A DNA stretch of 64,000 nt from Methanolobus profundi (GTDB taxonomy: Archaea > Halobacteriota > Methanosarcinia > Methanosarcinales > Methanosarcinaceae). Made by a program: the position numbers and the translations under genes. Positions 9,756 through 19,308 of the stretch are shown here, piece by piece. Where the stretch lies: NCBI RefSeq assembly GCF_900114835.1, contig NZ_FOUJ01000007.1:62001-126000 (forward strand). Reading direction: 5' to 3'. How positions within the stretch are numbered: position 1 is the stretch's first letter; every line of letters starts with the position of its first letter. Under the pieces are notes generated by a model that ran no database searches, was not told the origin of the DNA, and saw only the letters and a program-made list of their open reading frames with translations.

Positions 9756-10835
9756 ATGGCTACAACAGGAAAGGACGGGATATCCCGTATTATCAATGCA
9801 AAATGGGAAATAGCCTCCTTTGCTGCAATGTCACTTCTTTTTATATTGTTCATCTACATACTATTCCCGCTTGCAGACGGTATCGTCCTGGGTCTGGTAT
9901 TTGCATATATTGCACGTCCGATATTCAATAAACTGAATCGTTTCAGGCGTATTGGTGCACTTGTAGCTACGATGTGTATCGTGGTTCCTGTTATTTTCAT
10001 AATAGGTTCGGGAATGGTGGAAATATTCCGCCAGATAGTATGGATCATTGAGAATCAGGCATTAGTTCTCAATTCAGCTCTTGATCTTTTAAGATCAATA
10101 GATGTTCCTGCAAGATACAGTGAAGATGTACAGCAGATGATATGGAATATATCCACCTCTTTCTTCCCATTGCTGAGCAGGATAGGTTTGATCTCATACG
10201 CCCGTAATTTCATGATGTTCGGCATAAACCTGCTTTTAGCGACATTTCTCTGCTATTTCCTGCTGGCAGATGGTGGTCGTCTTTATAAGGCAGTTATGAA
10301 GGTAGTACCTGAGGGCCATAGGTGTGTGTTCACACGTTTCCTGTTAAACCTTGATGTGATCTTGCAGGGTGTCTTTGTAGGTAATGCTTCAGCTGCGCTC
10401 ATAGTAAGTGTTCTTTCTCTGGTCGTATTCTATGCATTTGGTTTCAGCCATGTACTTGCGCTGGCAGCTCTCATATTCGTGGCATCTGTCATACCTATGT
10501 TCGCAGGTTATATGGTACTGCTTGCAATGTCATTATATCGTTATCTCGATCAGGGTCTGGAAAGTGCGGCTGTGTTCTTTGTGGTGTCATCTATAGTTAT
10601 CTATGCTCCACCTGAGCTTGTCCTGCGTCCTTATCTTGCCAGTATTAAGTCTCAGATACACCCTTTCCTTATTCTTCTGGCATTCCTTGGTGGTGCTTTT
10701 GTAGGTGGTGTTGCAGGTTTCTTCCTGGCTCCTATGGTACTGGGTGCTATCGTTTCGGCATACAGGGTCTATACAGATGATAATGGGACTTTATGTACTC
10801 ATGTGGATAAATCATTCTGTGATAAAGAAGAATGA
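9756..10835 (+). CDS. AI-2E family transporter (PerM-like membrane protein)
   Basis: A 359-residue polytopic protein with about eight hydrophobic segments, a soluble region after the first pair (residues roughly 75-140), and the C-terminal GGAFVGGVAGFFLAPMVLG segment typical of the AI-2E/PerM family of exporters or ion antiporters. The start has GAAGGA seven bases upstream. A TATA-like run (TAATATATTATATAAAA) lies at 9715-9731. Physiological substrate in archaea is unknown. Confidence 0.85.
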   Translation: MATTGKDGISRIINAKWEIASFAAMSLLFILFIYILFPLADGIVLGLVFAYIARPIFNKLNRFRRIGALVATMCIVVPVIFIIGSGMVEIFRQIVWIIENQALVLNSALDLLRSIDVPARYSEDVQQMIWNISTSFFPLLSRIGLISYARNFMMFGINLLLATFLCYFLLADGGRLYKAVMKVVPEGHRCVFTRFLLNLDVILQGVFVGNASAALIVSVLSLVVFYAFGFSHVLALAALIFVASVIPMFAGYMVLLAMSLYRYLDQGLESAAVFFVVSSIVIYAPPELVLRPYLASIKSQIHPFLILLAFLGGAFVGGVAGFFLAPMVLGAIVSAYRVYTDDNGTLCTHVDKSFCDKEE

Positions 10836-10949
10836 GAATGGTATCAGCCTGTTCTTTGTTTGTTCTCTCTTCCAGATGTGCTTGTCTGAGTTGAAAAAGG
10901 TTAATAAGGATTGATCTAATTAAGATAGCAGGATCTAACAGGTGAATTT

Positions 10950-12857
10950 ATGCAATTATTACTTATCCATTCTGATTATATTGAATATGAAGTTAAAAAG
11001 AGTACTCCGGTAGCCGAAAAAATAGAGGATTCCTTCAAGCAGGGTAGGCTCGAAGAGGCTCTTACTGCATTCATTGCAGTTGAAAAGGTCGATGAGGCAA
11101 ATGTCGAAGGCGCTATTTCCAAAGCTGTCGATGAGATAAAGAGCGTGGCTACTCAGGTAAAAGCTGAGAACATCATGGTATATCCGTATGCTCACCTGAG
11201 CTCAGACCTCTCTTCTCCTAAAGCAGGCGTTGCTGTCCTGAAAGGTGTGGAAGCGGCACTTTCCGGCGAGTTCACTGTTAAGAGAGCACCATTTGGCTGG
11301 TATAAGGCATTCAAGATCAGCTGTAAAGGACACCCGCTTTCAGAACTGTCCCGTTCTATTGTACCAGATGAAGCATCCGTGGAGAATACACCGGTATGTG
11401 GCGAGGTAGTCAAGGAAGAGGTTGTTTCTGAGGCTCTCAAAGCTGAGGATACTGCAAAGTCATATTGGCATGTTCTGACCCCTGATGGAGTTCTGCATGA
11501 TGCAACAACCTTTGATTTCACCGGGCATGATAACCTTGGGAAGTTCGTAGATTATGAGATATCCAAGAAGAGGGCTGTTGAGAAGGCACCACCACATGTG
11601 GAGCTCATGCGCAGGTTGGAGCTCGCGGACTATGAGCCAGGATCGGATTCCGGTAACATGCGTTACTATCCAAAAGGCCGTCTGATGAAATCACTTCTGG
11701 AGAACTATGTGCTTGAGGAAACTTCAAAGATGGATGCAATGGAGGTTGAGACGCCTCTTATGTATGATATGAACCATCCCACTCTTAAGAAGTACCTTGA
11801 CAGGTTCCCTGCACGTCAGTATTCCATTGAGTCTGACAAGAGGCAGATGTTCCTCAGGTTCGCTGCATGTTTCGGTCAGTTCCTCATGAACCATGACATG
11901 ACCATTTCCTACAAGAACCTGCCACTGAAGATGGTCGAGATGACAAGGTACAGTTTCAGGAAGGAGCAGCGTGGAGAACTTGTTGGTCTCAGGCGCCTGA
12001 GAGCTTTCACAATGCCTGATATGCACAGTCTTTGTGCCGATATGCAGCAGGCAATAGACCAGTTCGATCAGCAGTACAACATGTGTATCTCTGTCCTTGA
12101 CAAAGTAGGTATCAAGGTGGATGACTTCGAGGTTGCTATCAGGTTCACCAGGGATTTCTACAATGAGAATAAGGATTTCATTACAAACCTTGCAAAGACC
12201 GTGAACAAACCTGTTCTTATTGAGATGTGGGATACCCGTTTCTTCTATTTCGTACTTAAATTCGAGTTCAACTTTGTCGATGCTCTTGCAAAGGCAAGTG
12301 CTCTCTCAACTGTGCAGATCGATGTTGAGAATGCAGAAAGGTATGATATCAATTATATCGATTCCAGTGGAAATGCGAACAGACCGGTCATCCTTCACTG
12401 CTCACCAAGTGGTGCGATAGAACGCTGTATCTATGGTCTCCTTGAGAAAGAAGCGATGAAGGCTGAAGAGGGTGGAGTTCCAATGCTTCCTCTCTGGCTC
12501 TCACCAACGCAGGTAAGGGTAATTCCAATAGCTGAAGCACACATGGATTATGCAATAAAGGTGGCTGATCAGCTCAATTGCCGTGTGGATATCGACGACA
12601 GGGAAGACACGGTCGGTAAGAAGATCCGTGAGGCTGGTCGTGAGTGGATTCCATATGTCGTGGTTGTAGGTGACAGTGAGGTAGAGAAAGGCACTATCAA
12701 TGTGACCATCCGTGCAGAATCAGAACCTAAGAAACCTGTAAAGGTAGAGATGACCCCTGAGGAACTGAACGCAAGGATAGCATCCGAGACTGAAGGTATG
12801 CCATATAAGGGACTCTGTCTTGCAAAGATGATATCACAGAGGCCAAAATTCTTATAA
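10950..12857 (+). CDS. thrS: Threonyl-tRNA synthetase, archaeal type
   Basis: A 635-residue class II synthetase. The N-terminal ~145 residues have the D-aminoacyl-tRNA deacylase-like editing fold of archaeal ThrS (begins [15 protein letters not shown]), unlike the bacterial TGS-containing form. The catalytic core has motif 1-3 regions including [22 protein letters not shown], and the C-terminal anticodon domain contains [12 protein letters not shown]. It charges tRNA-Thr and clears mischarged serine. It stands alone between the exporter and the acylphosphatase genes. Confidence 0.95.
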   Translation: MQLLLIHSDYIEYEVKKSTPVAEKIEDSFKQGRLEEALTAFIAVEKVDEANVEGAISKAVDEIKSVATQVKAENIMVYPYAHLSSDLSSPKAGVAVLKGVEAALSGEFTVKRAPFGWYKAFKISCKGHPLSELSRSIVPDEASVENTPVCGEVVKEEVVSEALKAEDTAKSYWHVLTPDGVLHDATTFDFTGHDNLGKFVDYEISKKRAVEKAPPHVELMRRLELADYEPGSDSGNMRYYPKGRLMKSLLENYVLEETSKMDAMEVETPLMYDMNHPTLKKYLDRFPARQYSIESDKRQMFLRFAACFGQFLMNHDMTISYKNLPLKMVEMTRYSFRKEQRGELVGLRRLRAFTMPDMHSLCADMQQAIDQFDQQYNMCISVLDKVGIKVDDFEVAIRFTRDFYNENKDFITNLAKTVNKPVLIEMWDTRFFYFVLKFEFNFVDALAKASALSTVQIDVENAERYDINYIDSSGNANRPVILHCSPSGAIERCIYGLLEKEAMKAEEGGVPMLPLWLSPTQVRVIPIAEAHMDYAIKVADQLNCRVDIDDREDTVGKKIREAGREWIPYVVVVGDSEVEKGTINVTIRAESEPKKPVKVEMTPEELNARIASETEGMPYKGLCLAKMISQRPKFL

Positions 12858-12880
12858 GGTTATCCTGCACATCTTATATC

Positions 12881-13183
12881 ATGCAGGATGAAATGTCACA
12901 TGCAGAGGATATATCCTCTGCAACGATACTTGTTAAGGGTAAGGTTCAGGGTGTATATTTCCGCAGGTTCACTGTGGAACGTGCCCAAAAACTGAACCTT
13001 GCAGGTTTTGCACAGAACCTGCCTGATGGCAGGGTCAGGGTATTTGCAGAGGGGAAGGCTACATCTATCCAGAAACTCATTGATTTTTTGCATATAGGTC
13101 CTGCTCTGGCAGATGTTGAGAATGTCAGTGTCGAGTGGGCTGAACCCACCTCGGAATATTCAGATTTCTCGATAAAACGTTGA
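12881..13183 (+). CDS. acyP: Acylphosphatase
   Basis: A 100-residue protein with the acylphosphatase loop GKVQGVYFRRFT (catalytic Arg in the loop) and FAQNLPDGRVRV, containing the catalytic Asn and the conserved PDG turn. It hydrolyses acyl phosphates such as carbamoyl or acetyl phosphate. The N-terminus begins MQDEMSHAED; ATG 12893 is an alternative, but the neighbour paralogue begins with the similar MQENE, which supports the first ATG. It sits 23 bp after thrS; a short TATA-like CTTATAT precedes it, so leaderless initiation is possible. Confidence 0.92.
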   Translation: MQDEMSHAEDISSATILVKGKVQGVYFRRFTVERAQKLNLAGFAQNLPDGRVRVFAEGKATSIQKLIDFLHIGPALADVENVSVEWAEPTSEYSDFSIKR

Positions 13184-13263
13184 TCTCGATGATCACTGAT
13201 ACTATTGTTCCCTTTTTTCTTTTCTTCCAAAAACTTATATTCCTATTATACATATGAACTTTC

Positions 13264-13581
13264 ATGCAGGAAAATGAAACAAGCTCAAATACCTTGTCAG
13301 CCGCGACTATATTGGTAAAGGTCAGGAATCTTCGGGGAAGTTTTCATGAGTATGCATCTGAGAATGCCCGACAACGTTCATTGACTGGCTTTTCTCAGGA
13401 GTTGTCTGATGATCTGTACAAGATCTTCGTTGAAGGGGAGAAGTCTGATATTAGTGCATTGATCGGCTATCTTGAGGTAAACAAGGCTTTTGATAAGGTC
13501 GATGCTTTTGTGGTCGAGGATGTCATAGTTTCCTGGTCTTCGTATTCTGGTAAGTACTCTGATTTCAGCATTAATGAATAG
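13264..13581 (+). CDS. Degenerate acylphosphatase paralogue lacking catalytic residues
   Basis: A 105-residue protein that aligns end to end with the acylphosphatase just upstream: both start MQ(D/E), share S-ATILVK near residue 20, GF-Q in the middle and end YSDFSI. However the catalytic loop QGVYFRRF reads RGSFHEYA here, so the Arg is lost, and the Asn of QNLPDG is replaced by Glu (QELSDD). The frame is intact, so the gene is probably expressed but cannot work as an ordinary acylphosphatase. It may have become a ligand-binding or structural protein. A tandem duplication is the simplest origin. A GGCC...GGCC inverted repeat followed by six T at 13585-13610 may terminate it. Confidence 0.8.
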   Translation: MQENETSSNTLSAATILVKVRNLRGSFHEYASENARQRSLTGFSQELSDDLYKIFVEGEKSDISALIGYLEVNKAFDKVDAFVVEDVIVSWSSYSGKYSDFSINE

Positions 13582-13683
13582 GCCACGACAAACTGTAATT
13601 GGCCTTTTTTCACTGCTCTTTTGAATAAACTATTATTTGCCTCTTCCGATCAACTTTAATAGTCTTATAACTGATTTCTAACA

Positions 13684-14859
13684 ATGGAAAACGTTATTAT
13701 TGTGAGATATGGCGAACTTGCCTTGAAGAGTACAGGTGTTCGCAACTGGTATGAGAGAACCCTCGTTAAAAATATATCTGCGATGCTGGACCATCGTGGT
13801 ATACCTTATTCCCGTATAAACAGGGAATGGGGCAGGATCTTTATCGAGACAGATGACCAGAGGGCTGCAAAGGCTGCAGCAGATGTGTTTGGCGTTGTTT
13901 CTACTTCTTTCGCACAGGTAGCGGATGCTACTATCGAATCAGCAGGTGCTTTATGTGCAAAGCTTGCTGAGGGGTATGTTACTGAAGGTCAGTCATTTGC
14001 AATAAGGGCCAGACGTACAGGAAATCATACTTTTTCCTCACGTGATGTTGGTATGAAATGTGGTGATGCAGTATGGAAGATGCTTGAATCCAATGGAATT
14101 ACTCCTTCTGTGGACCTCAGCTCCCCTGACAGGGAGATATTTGTGGAAATGCGGCAGAACAAAGCATATGTTTTTACAGAGGCGGTAGACGGTGTAGGTG
14201 GTCTGCCACTGGGCACCCAGGGAAAGATGATATCCCTTGTATCAGGTGGTATAGACTCGCCTGTTGCTACATGGTTGATGATGAAAAGGGGAGTTGAAGT
14301 AGTGCTTGTTTACTGCAATAATTCTCCTTATAGTGATGACCGTGCCCACAAGCGCACTATGGATTGTGTAAAGGCACTTCAGGATTGGTGTCCTGGTCAT
14401 CCATTGAAAATATATGAGATCCCGCATGGTCCTAACCTTGAACAGTTCATTGGTAAATGTTCCAAGAACAAGACATGTCTTCTGTGTAAGAGAACGATGT
14501 ACAGGATAGCTCTTGAGATCATGGAAAAAGAAGGAGCTTCAGGTGTGATCACTGGTTCTTCACTTGGTCAGGTAGCTTCCCAGACAACATCTAATATGTA
14601 TGCAGAACTATACGGTCTTTCGGTCCCTCTTTATCATCCGTTGATAGGTCTTGACAAGAACGAGATCATCGATATAGCGAGAAATATAGGAACTTATGAT
14701 ATCTCTATCCGTCAGACTGGTGGGTGTGAAGCTGTACCGATCCATCCGGAAGTAAAAGCTGCCTGTGATTCTATGCTTGTAGAGGAAAAGAAGATCGATA
14801 TTGATGAGCTGGTAAAGATGTCAGTGGAGAATGCACAGACATCTTATCCGGGTATATGA
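13684..14859 (+). CDS. thiI: tRNA 4-thiouridine synthase (THUMP and PP-loop domains)
   Basis: A 391-residue protein that starts with the ThiI signature (VIIVRYGELALKSTGVR), carries a THUMP RNA-binding domain up to about residue 165, and the PP-loop SGGIDSPVATWLM near residue 186, which adenylates U8 of tRNA before sulfur transfer. The bacterial C-terminal rhodanese domain is absent, as usual in archaea. Conserved Cys in CLLCKRTMYRIA and TGGCEAVPIHP are candidates for Fe-S or persulfide chemistry. Preceded by a likely own promoter in the 100 bp gap. Confidence 0.93.
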   Translation: MENVIIVRYGELALKSTGVRNWYERTLVKNISAMLDHRGIPYSRINREWGRIFIETDDQRAAKAAADVFGVVSTSFAQVADATIESAGALCAKLAEGYVTEGQSFAIRARRTGNHTFSSRDVGMKCGDAVWKMLESNGITPSVDLSSPDREIFVEMRQNKAYVFTEAVDGVGGLPLGTQGKMISLVSGGIDSPVATWLMMKRGVEVVLVYCNNSPYSDDRAHKRTMDCVKALQDWCPGHPLKIYEIPHGPNLEQFIGKCSKNKTCLLCKRTMYRIALEIMEKEGASGVITGSSLGQVASQTTSNMYAELYGLSVPLYHPLIGLDKNEIIDIARNIGTYDISIRQTGGCEAVPIHPEVKAACDSMLVEEKKIDIDELVKMSVENAQTSYPGI

Positions 14860-15016
14860 TATATTCCTGATATTCTCAGTTGTGCACATCAGTTGCACAT
14901 TTATTTATTTTAATGTTTATATTTTTAATATATAGTTCTTTATTCTATGTATGTGGTAGATGTTGATTTCATAATGTGTTGATGATGTATCGGTTTTTCA
15001 ACAGTTATGCAAAACT

Positions 15017-15027
15017 CTTATATATAA
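15017..15027 (+). promoter_or_regulatory. TATA box for the candidate ncRNA
   Basis: CTTATATATAA lies about 25 bases before the first paired base of the RNA candidate at 15044, the distance typical of archaeal TATA boxes to the transcription start. Confidence 0.45.
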
Positions 15028-15043
15028 TTACTAACAATGCACA

Positions 15044-15137
15044 TTTAGGCGCACAAACTCACAGCAAAGTGAATTTTTAGCACAAATTTCATCCTTTATC
15101 TCTCGTCCATTCCCTCAATTATTCCCGTGCGCCTAAA
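15044..15137 (+). ncRNA. Candidate small RNA closed by an 11-bp terminal helix
   Basis: TTTAGGCGCAC at 15044-15054 is perfectly complementary to GTGCGCCTAAA at 15127-15137, closing a 94-nt RNA. A TATA box is correctly spaced upstream and a T-rich run (CCCTTTTTAATATTT) follows at once, as at archaeal terminators. Inside, TCAC...GTGA can form a small hairpin near 15059-15072, and a long pyrimidine-rich single strand (CATCC, TCTCTCGTCC, TTCCCTC) fills the 3' half, which could pair with purine-rich ribosome binding sites. No protein-coding frame is present. I do not recognise a known RNA family. The rest of the gap between 14860 and 15268 is AT-rich and shows nothing else. Confidence 0.5.
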
Positions 15138-15268
15138 CCCTTTTTAATATTTAATGTATTTTTCTAATATTATGACATCTTTTGTTGCCGATAGTAACTC
15201 TTATATAAAAATCCTGCATATAATATTCTTGAATTTATAATAATCCTTTTTGATAATAGTTGGTTTCT

Positions 15269-17941
15269 ATGAGCGAGCTTCCATGGGAGAATAAAAAAAT
15301 AGCAGAGATTATGTCATCAGCTGGCGATGAAGCTAAGATATCAGATAGCGATGCCTCTGATGCAAAAAACGGTACAACTCCTCAGATCCCTGATATACTG
15401 GCAAATGCATTTGCAGATGTGCCAATGGAAGAGGCAAATATCGAGGTTTCAGAATCTACTCCGGATGTTCCTGAAGTAAAAATGCCTGAATTCAATGCAC
15501 CGGTATTTGGTGATCTGCCTGATCTTTCAACGATAGGCGAGTTAAAAGAAGAAAAGGTCCAGAATGACGTACCTTCTCCTTCCCCGGCAGATATCCCTCC
15601 TTTTATGATGGATATAGCATCATCTGAGCCACTGGCTTCTGCTGAGGTAGATGAGCAGGATACAAAACCTCTTTTTGGTCTGTATTCTCCGGAAGCGGGT
15701 GGGATCCCACCTATTGATAGTAAGGTTCCTCAAACGGCCAGAACGTCTCCTCCGCCACTATTCGAACCGTTCCTTCCTTCAGATAAAAGTTCGGAAGGAT
15801 CATTGAACGCAGAAGTACCTTCCTCTATTCCTGATGAAAGTAATCAGCTGCCTACTGGATCCGTATCACCTGATAATTTACTGTCTGGAACATTTCCTCC
15901 TTCTGTGGATGGACCTGTAGATATTGCTTTGGACCCATTTGCTTCTGCTGCTGCTCCTGTTGCTAACCCTTTTAGTGGACCTGCTGGTGTTGCTTCAGAC
16001 CCATTTGCTTCTCCTGCTCCACCTGTTGCTGATCCTTTTAGTGGACCAGGTGGTGCTGCTTCAGACCCATTTGCTTCTGCTGCTCCCCCTGTTGCTAACC
16101 CTTTTAGTGAACCAGGTGGTAGTCCTGTGGACCCTTTTGCTGCATCGGCTCCTGGTGTCGGTCCATTCGGTGAGCCTGCTGGTGGTAACCCCTTCGCTGA
16201 CCAGCTTCCTGAAGCAGGCATAGCATCCACTGGATCAAGCTCTGATGCCAGAAGCCCGAAGCTCAATATTGATATTGGCGGTCTAAAAAAGAATATAGAA
16301 GGAATATCTGTTGTTGCACGTGGTTTTTTGAGGAACCTTACAAAAGGTAAAAGTCTTATAGAACGTATGGAGGATATGGGCAATGTCCCCGGTTCCGCTC
16401 TTTCTGATAAAGGGGATAATGTAGTCACAACTGTATCCGAATCTTCCTTTGAAACTGAACCAGTATCTCCTTTCGATACACCTTCTGTTGATCCATTTTC
16501 TCCTTCACAGGATGACGTTGGAGAGTTTGGTTTACCATCTGTTCCAGAGATGTCAGATGCACCTTTAGAAACTGGAAATCCTGATGATATCAGGAAGGTG
16601 ACACCTATAGAGAATCCAATATTAAATTTAGAAGATCAGTCTTTCATTGATGAGCTCAGTAATATTTCCGATGACGATGGACTCTCTGATGAGCCATCGA
16701 CTTCTTTGTCACTTGATCCTGATCTGGTGGAGTTCGTTCCGGTCGGTCAAGGGGCTGGCAATAATACATTTGATGCAGATTCGGATGACCTTACAGAAAT
16801 GCCTGGAATGGTTGCAGATAAAATTGAAGGGCAAGATATCTCTCCGTCTACAGCAGAGGGCATTAATGTCTCTGCTGAAATATCATCTGAGCTAAAGGCC
16901 ATGAAAAAGAGATCAGATGAAAAATTCAACAGGTTAGAGGATAATATCATTGACTTCAAGGATGATCTTGGTAATATTGACTCTAAATTTATTTCAATAA
17001 AGGATGATGTGGAAAAGTTCTCTTCGAAGATCTCTGAACTGGATGAATCATTATCTCTGGTTGTCAGGTCCCATGAAGAGGCGATTGCCAGCGATGAAGT
17101 AAAATTCAGTGGGTTTGAAGATAAGATCGGCTCTGTGGATGTTAAGATCGGTCTTTTCGAATCCGATATAGCTTCCCTTCGTTCTGACAACGTAACTATC
17201 AGGTCTGATCTGTCGCGCATAGAGGATGGTGTTTCAGAACTTGTGGATTCATATACTGCTCTACTTATACAACTGCATGAATCCCTGCAGGAGAATGAAT
17301 CTAATTTTTCCCGTATTGATGCAATTTCGGTAAAACTTGATGAGATCGGAACAAGGATATCTTCTATGGAAAAGACGCAGGAAGGTACGAAGTCAACATC
17401 TATTGAGCTTTCCCGGTCCATTTCTTCAATGGTCGATAATCTTGGGAATACTTCTTCTGCCTTCTCTGAATTCAAACAGGATTCTGAGAAGAAGAATGCA
17501 GAAATGCTCAAGAAGATAGATTCTGTAACGGAGTATGTTGAAAGTGAACTGACAAAACTGGGTGCTAAAAGTTACAAAGGATTTGGTCAGAACGTGCACC
17601 TTTCTAACATAGTCAAGAACTCGGGTAACATGAAGCTCTGTATGGAATGGTTGGAGTTCCTCATGGGTCTTGTAGGTCGCAACAACCTTCCAGATATACT
17701 TTCATATTATGAGGAGCTTGGCTGGATAACCGAGAAGGTACGGATGGAGCTACTTCACTATGCAGATGGTATTGATTTCTATATGGAGAAGCCTGACTGG
17801 AAGCTCACTCCAGATGACCACGTGAAATCCATATGGTTCATTGAGAGCCTTGCAGGTATGAAAGTTGACAAGAACCGACTCTCTGTTATAGAAAGGGATA
17901 TTGAAAAGGTCAAGAAAGGTACCGAGATATACGGCATTTGA
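15269..17941 (+). CDS. Large protein with disordered Pro/Ala/Ser repeats, coiled coil and C-terminal archaellum FlaD/E-type domain
   Basis: An 890-residue protein. Residues ~1-350 are low-complexity and acidic; between roughly residues 220 and 310 there are repeated blocks of the type DPFASAAPPVANPFSGP. Residues ~540-770 form a long coiled coil with many heptad-like Ser/Asp/Leu turns. The last ~120 residues (GFGQNVHLSNIVKN...WLEFLMGLVG...LSYYEELGWI) match the Fla_DE-type domain found in archaellum accessory proteins FlaC/D/E. No other fla gene is in the window, so it is either an orphan archaellum/motility scaffold or a cytoplasmic organiser. An in-frame TTG at 15260 is possible; I chose the ATG. 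Hairpin TGTTTG..CAAACA follows the stop. Confidence 0.8.
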   Translation: MSELPWENKKIAEIMSSAGDEAKISDSDASDAKNGTTPQIPDILANAFADVPMEEANIEVSESTPDVPEVKMPEFNAPVFGDLPDLSTIGELKEEKVQNDVPSPSPADIPPFMMDIASSEPLASAEVDEQDTKPLFGLYSPEAGGIPPIDSKVPQTARTSPPPLFEPFLPSDKSSEGSLNAEVPSSIPDESNQLPTGSVSPDNLLSGTFPPSVDGPVDIALDPFASAAAPVANPFSGPAGVASDPFASPAPPVADPFSGPGGAASDPFASAAPPVANPFSEPGGSPVDPFAASAPGVGPFGEPAGGNPFADQLPEAGIASTGSSSDARSPKLNIDIGGLKKNIEGISVVARGFLRNLTKGKSLIERMEDMGNVPGSALSDKGDNVVTTVSESSFETEPVSPFDTPSVDPFSPSQDDVGEFGLPSVPEMSDAPLETGNPDDIRKVTPIENPILNLEDQSFIDELSNISDDDGLSDEPSTSLSLDPDLVEFVPVGQGAGNNTFDADSDDLTEMPGMVADKIEGQDISPSTAEGINVSAEISSELKAMKKRSDEKFNRLEDNIIDFKDDLGNIDSKFISIKDDVEKFSSKISELDESLSLVVRSHEEAIASDEVKFSGFEDKIGSVDVKIGLFESDIASLRSDNVTIRSDLSRIEDGVSELVDSYTALLIQLHESLQENESNFSRIDAISVKLDEIGTRISSMEKTQEGTKSTSIELSRSISSMVDNLGNTSSAFSEFKQDSEKKNAEMLKKIDSVTEYVESELTKLGAKSYKGFGQNVHLSNIVKNSGNMKLCMEWLEFLMGLVGRNNLPDILSYYEELGWITEKVRMELLHYADGIDFYMEKPDWKLTPDDHVKSIWFIESLAGMKVDKNRLSVIERDIEKVKKGTEIYGI

Positions 17942-17971
17942 TCGCAGTTTAATCAAGTTCGAATAAATAAA

Positions 17972-17998
17972 TGTTTGAGGCCGGTTGGCCAGCAAACA
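17972..17998. terminator. Hairpin between convergent genes
   Basis: TGTTTG pairs with CAAACA and GGCC with GGCC around a GGTT loop. It lies between the 3' ends of the FlaD/E-type gene and the convergent membrane-protein gene, followed by AT-rich sequence on both sides, so it may serve both. Confidence 0.45.
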
Positions 17999-18031
17999 TC
18001 TTGCTATTTATTAAAAATATAATTGTATGTT

Positions 18032-18382
18032 CTAGAACATTGCTTCCAATTTGTCAGCATATTCTGCAATTACTGGTAATCTGTACATTTCACCTTTAAA
18101 TGCCATGTACATCAGGTATAACCAGAGTACAAATGCTACTAATCCTATTAGCATTGATATCAGTGAAAATATCATTCCAAGATATGGTATGCTGCTAAGG
18201 AATCCAAGGATAATGTTCAAAACGAACAGCCCACCATACAATGCAGTGGACTGTGCTGCATGGAAACGCACAAATTTGTTCTCTTTCTCAATGACCAATA
18301 AAATTATGCCGGTAATAAGGCCTAATACATAGGCTATTAATCCAGCTATGTTCTCATCGACCCCTATTTTTGTTTCGCTCAT
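18032..18382 (-). CDS. Small membrane protein, DUF4870/Tic20-like
   Basis: A 116-residue protein with three to four hydrophobic segments and the FVRFHAAQS motif between the first two, which is characteristic of the DUF4870 family of small integral membrane proteins. Function in prokaryotes is unknown. It begins MSETKIGVDEN and is convergent with the FlaD/E-type gene. Confidence 0.82.
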   Translation of the reverse strand: MSETKIGVDENIAGLIAYVLGLITGIILLVIEKENKFVRFHAAQSTALYGGLFVLNIILGFLSSIPYLGMIFSLISMLIGLVAFVLWLYLMYMAFKGEMYRLPVIAEYADKLEAMF

Positions 18383-18537
18383 TTAAAAACTCTCCATATA
18401 AATGTCTATATTCTAAAATATCCAGTTATATCTGTGACATTAATTCATAATGATATTTGCCACATACTGAGTATAATTATTTACAACCGTCTGTCCATCT
18501 AGATGGTATATAAATGTGTCTATAATGTTTACAGACT

Positions 18538-18573
18538 ATTAAAAAAGAAAAAAGATGACGCATGGAGCGTCAT
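18538..18573 (-). terminator. Intrinsic-type terminator after the pilin gene
   Basis: Reading the minus strand, ATGACGC and GCGTCAT (18573-18567 and 18561-18555) form a 7-bp stem with a 5-base loop, followed by TCTTTTTTCTTTTTT. It starts 12 bp after the pilin stop codon. Confidence 0.7.
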
Positions 18574-18584
18574 TAAGTTTATAC

Positions 18585-19076
18585 TTAGAACCTGACATCC
18601 ATGTCGCCAATAAGCTGCTGGCTTGTAACGTCAATCAATTTAAGGTTTGCTGTTTCACCTGCTGCGACCACGCTTGATACATTAGAATGTGTTGTGTTCT
18701 TGTAATTGTCTAAGTAGTAGTCATCATTGTCACCATCGAGACTTACATACATTATTTCACCAGCATCAAATGACTGATTAGTCTCGTCAAGGGCAAGTAT
18801 TACTTCGTTACCATCAAGTGTGACCTTTGTTCTGGCATCTGTTAATACAATTGCATCTCCGCCCTGATGCTCAAGTTTAATACCTGTTGCACCAGTTTCA
18901 ATGGTGTCAGCGCTTGCTCTCAGACTTGCCTGTGGTGCCTGTTCTGGTGGTCCCATGCCGAATACGAACGCTGCGATAACTGCAGCAAGGATAACAGTGA
19001 TAGCGACCATCAGGATAACTCCAATGACCGGGGATACTGCATCCTCTCCCTTAAGGAATTGGTTTGCTTTGCTCAT
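18585..19076 (-). CDS. Archaeal type IV pilin / archaellin-like protein
   Basis: A 163-residue secreted subunit. The class III signal segment ([19 protein letters not shown]) is the hallmark of archaeal type IV pilins (the DUF1628/Pilin_N family): a charged start, a prepilin-peptidase site near Gly/Asp-Ala, then the SPVIG hydrophobic helix. The remaining ~120 residues are a beta-rich extracellular domain. It is expected to be processed by a prepilin peptidase and assembled on the cell surface. No assembly ATPase is near. It lies 25 bp downstream of the DUF5371-like gene. Confidence 0.88.
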   Translation of the reverse strand: MSKANQFLKGEDAVSPVIGVILMVAITVILAAVIAAFVFGMGPPEQAPQASLRASADTIETGATGIKLEHQGGDAIVLTDARTKVTLDGNEVILALDETNQSFDAGEIMYVSLDGDNDDYYLDNYKNTTHSNVSSVVAAGETANLKLIDVTSQQLIGDMDVRF

Positions 19077-19101
19077 AGTTTGTTCCTCTCTTGTTCAGAA
19101 G

Positions 19102-19308
19102 TTATAATTTCTTCTGTTTCTTCTTTTGGACCACTTTTTCAAGTTTCTTGGTCCACATTTTATCGTCGAGGTCGGTATACTCGCACTCGAGATAATGTTG
19201 CACTGCCATACTCAGGGCTTCTTTTGTTGACGACTCATTACATTTCTTCTTTAAAGCCGCCAGTTCATCTTCCGTGAGGACGGTTTGTGCATGTACAATT
19301 TTAACCAT
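19102..19308 (-). CDS. Small helical protein, DUF5371-like
   Basis: A 68-residue protein beginning MVKIVHAQTVLTEDELAALK, with a Lys-rich tail (KKKQKKL). It resembles small DUF5371 proteins of methanogens; a helix-turn pattern of TKEALSMAVQHYLE suggests a ribbon-helix-helix-like segment, so it may bind DNA. It precedes the pilin gene on the same strand and could regulate it; this is inference. Confidence 0.7.
   Translation of the reverse strand: MVKIVHAQTVLTEDELAALKKKCNESSTKEALSMAVQHYLECEYTDLDDKMWTKKLEKVVQKKKQKKL

Noticed and set aside
15844-16428. Long minus-strand frame opposite the repeat region of the FlaD/E-type gene
   Set aside because: It is a by-product of the Pro/Ala/Ser repeat codons on the plus strand; no start context and low-complexity text.
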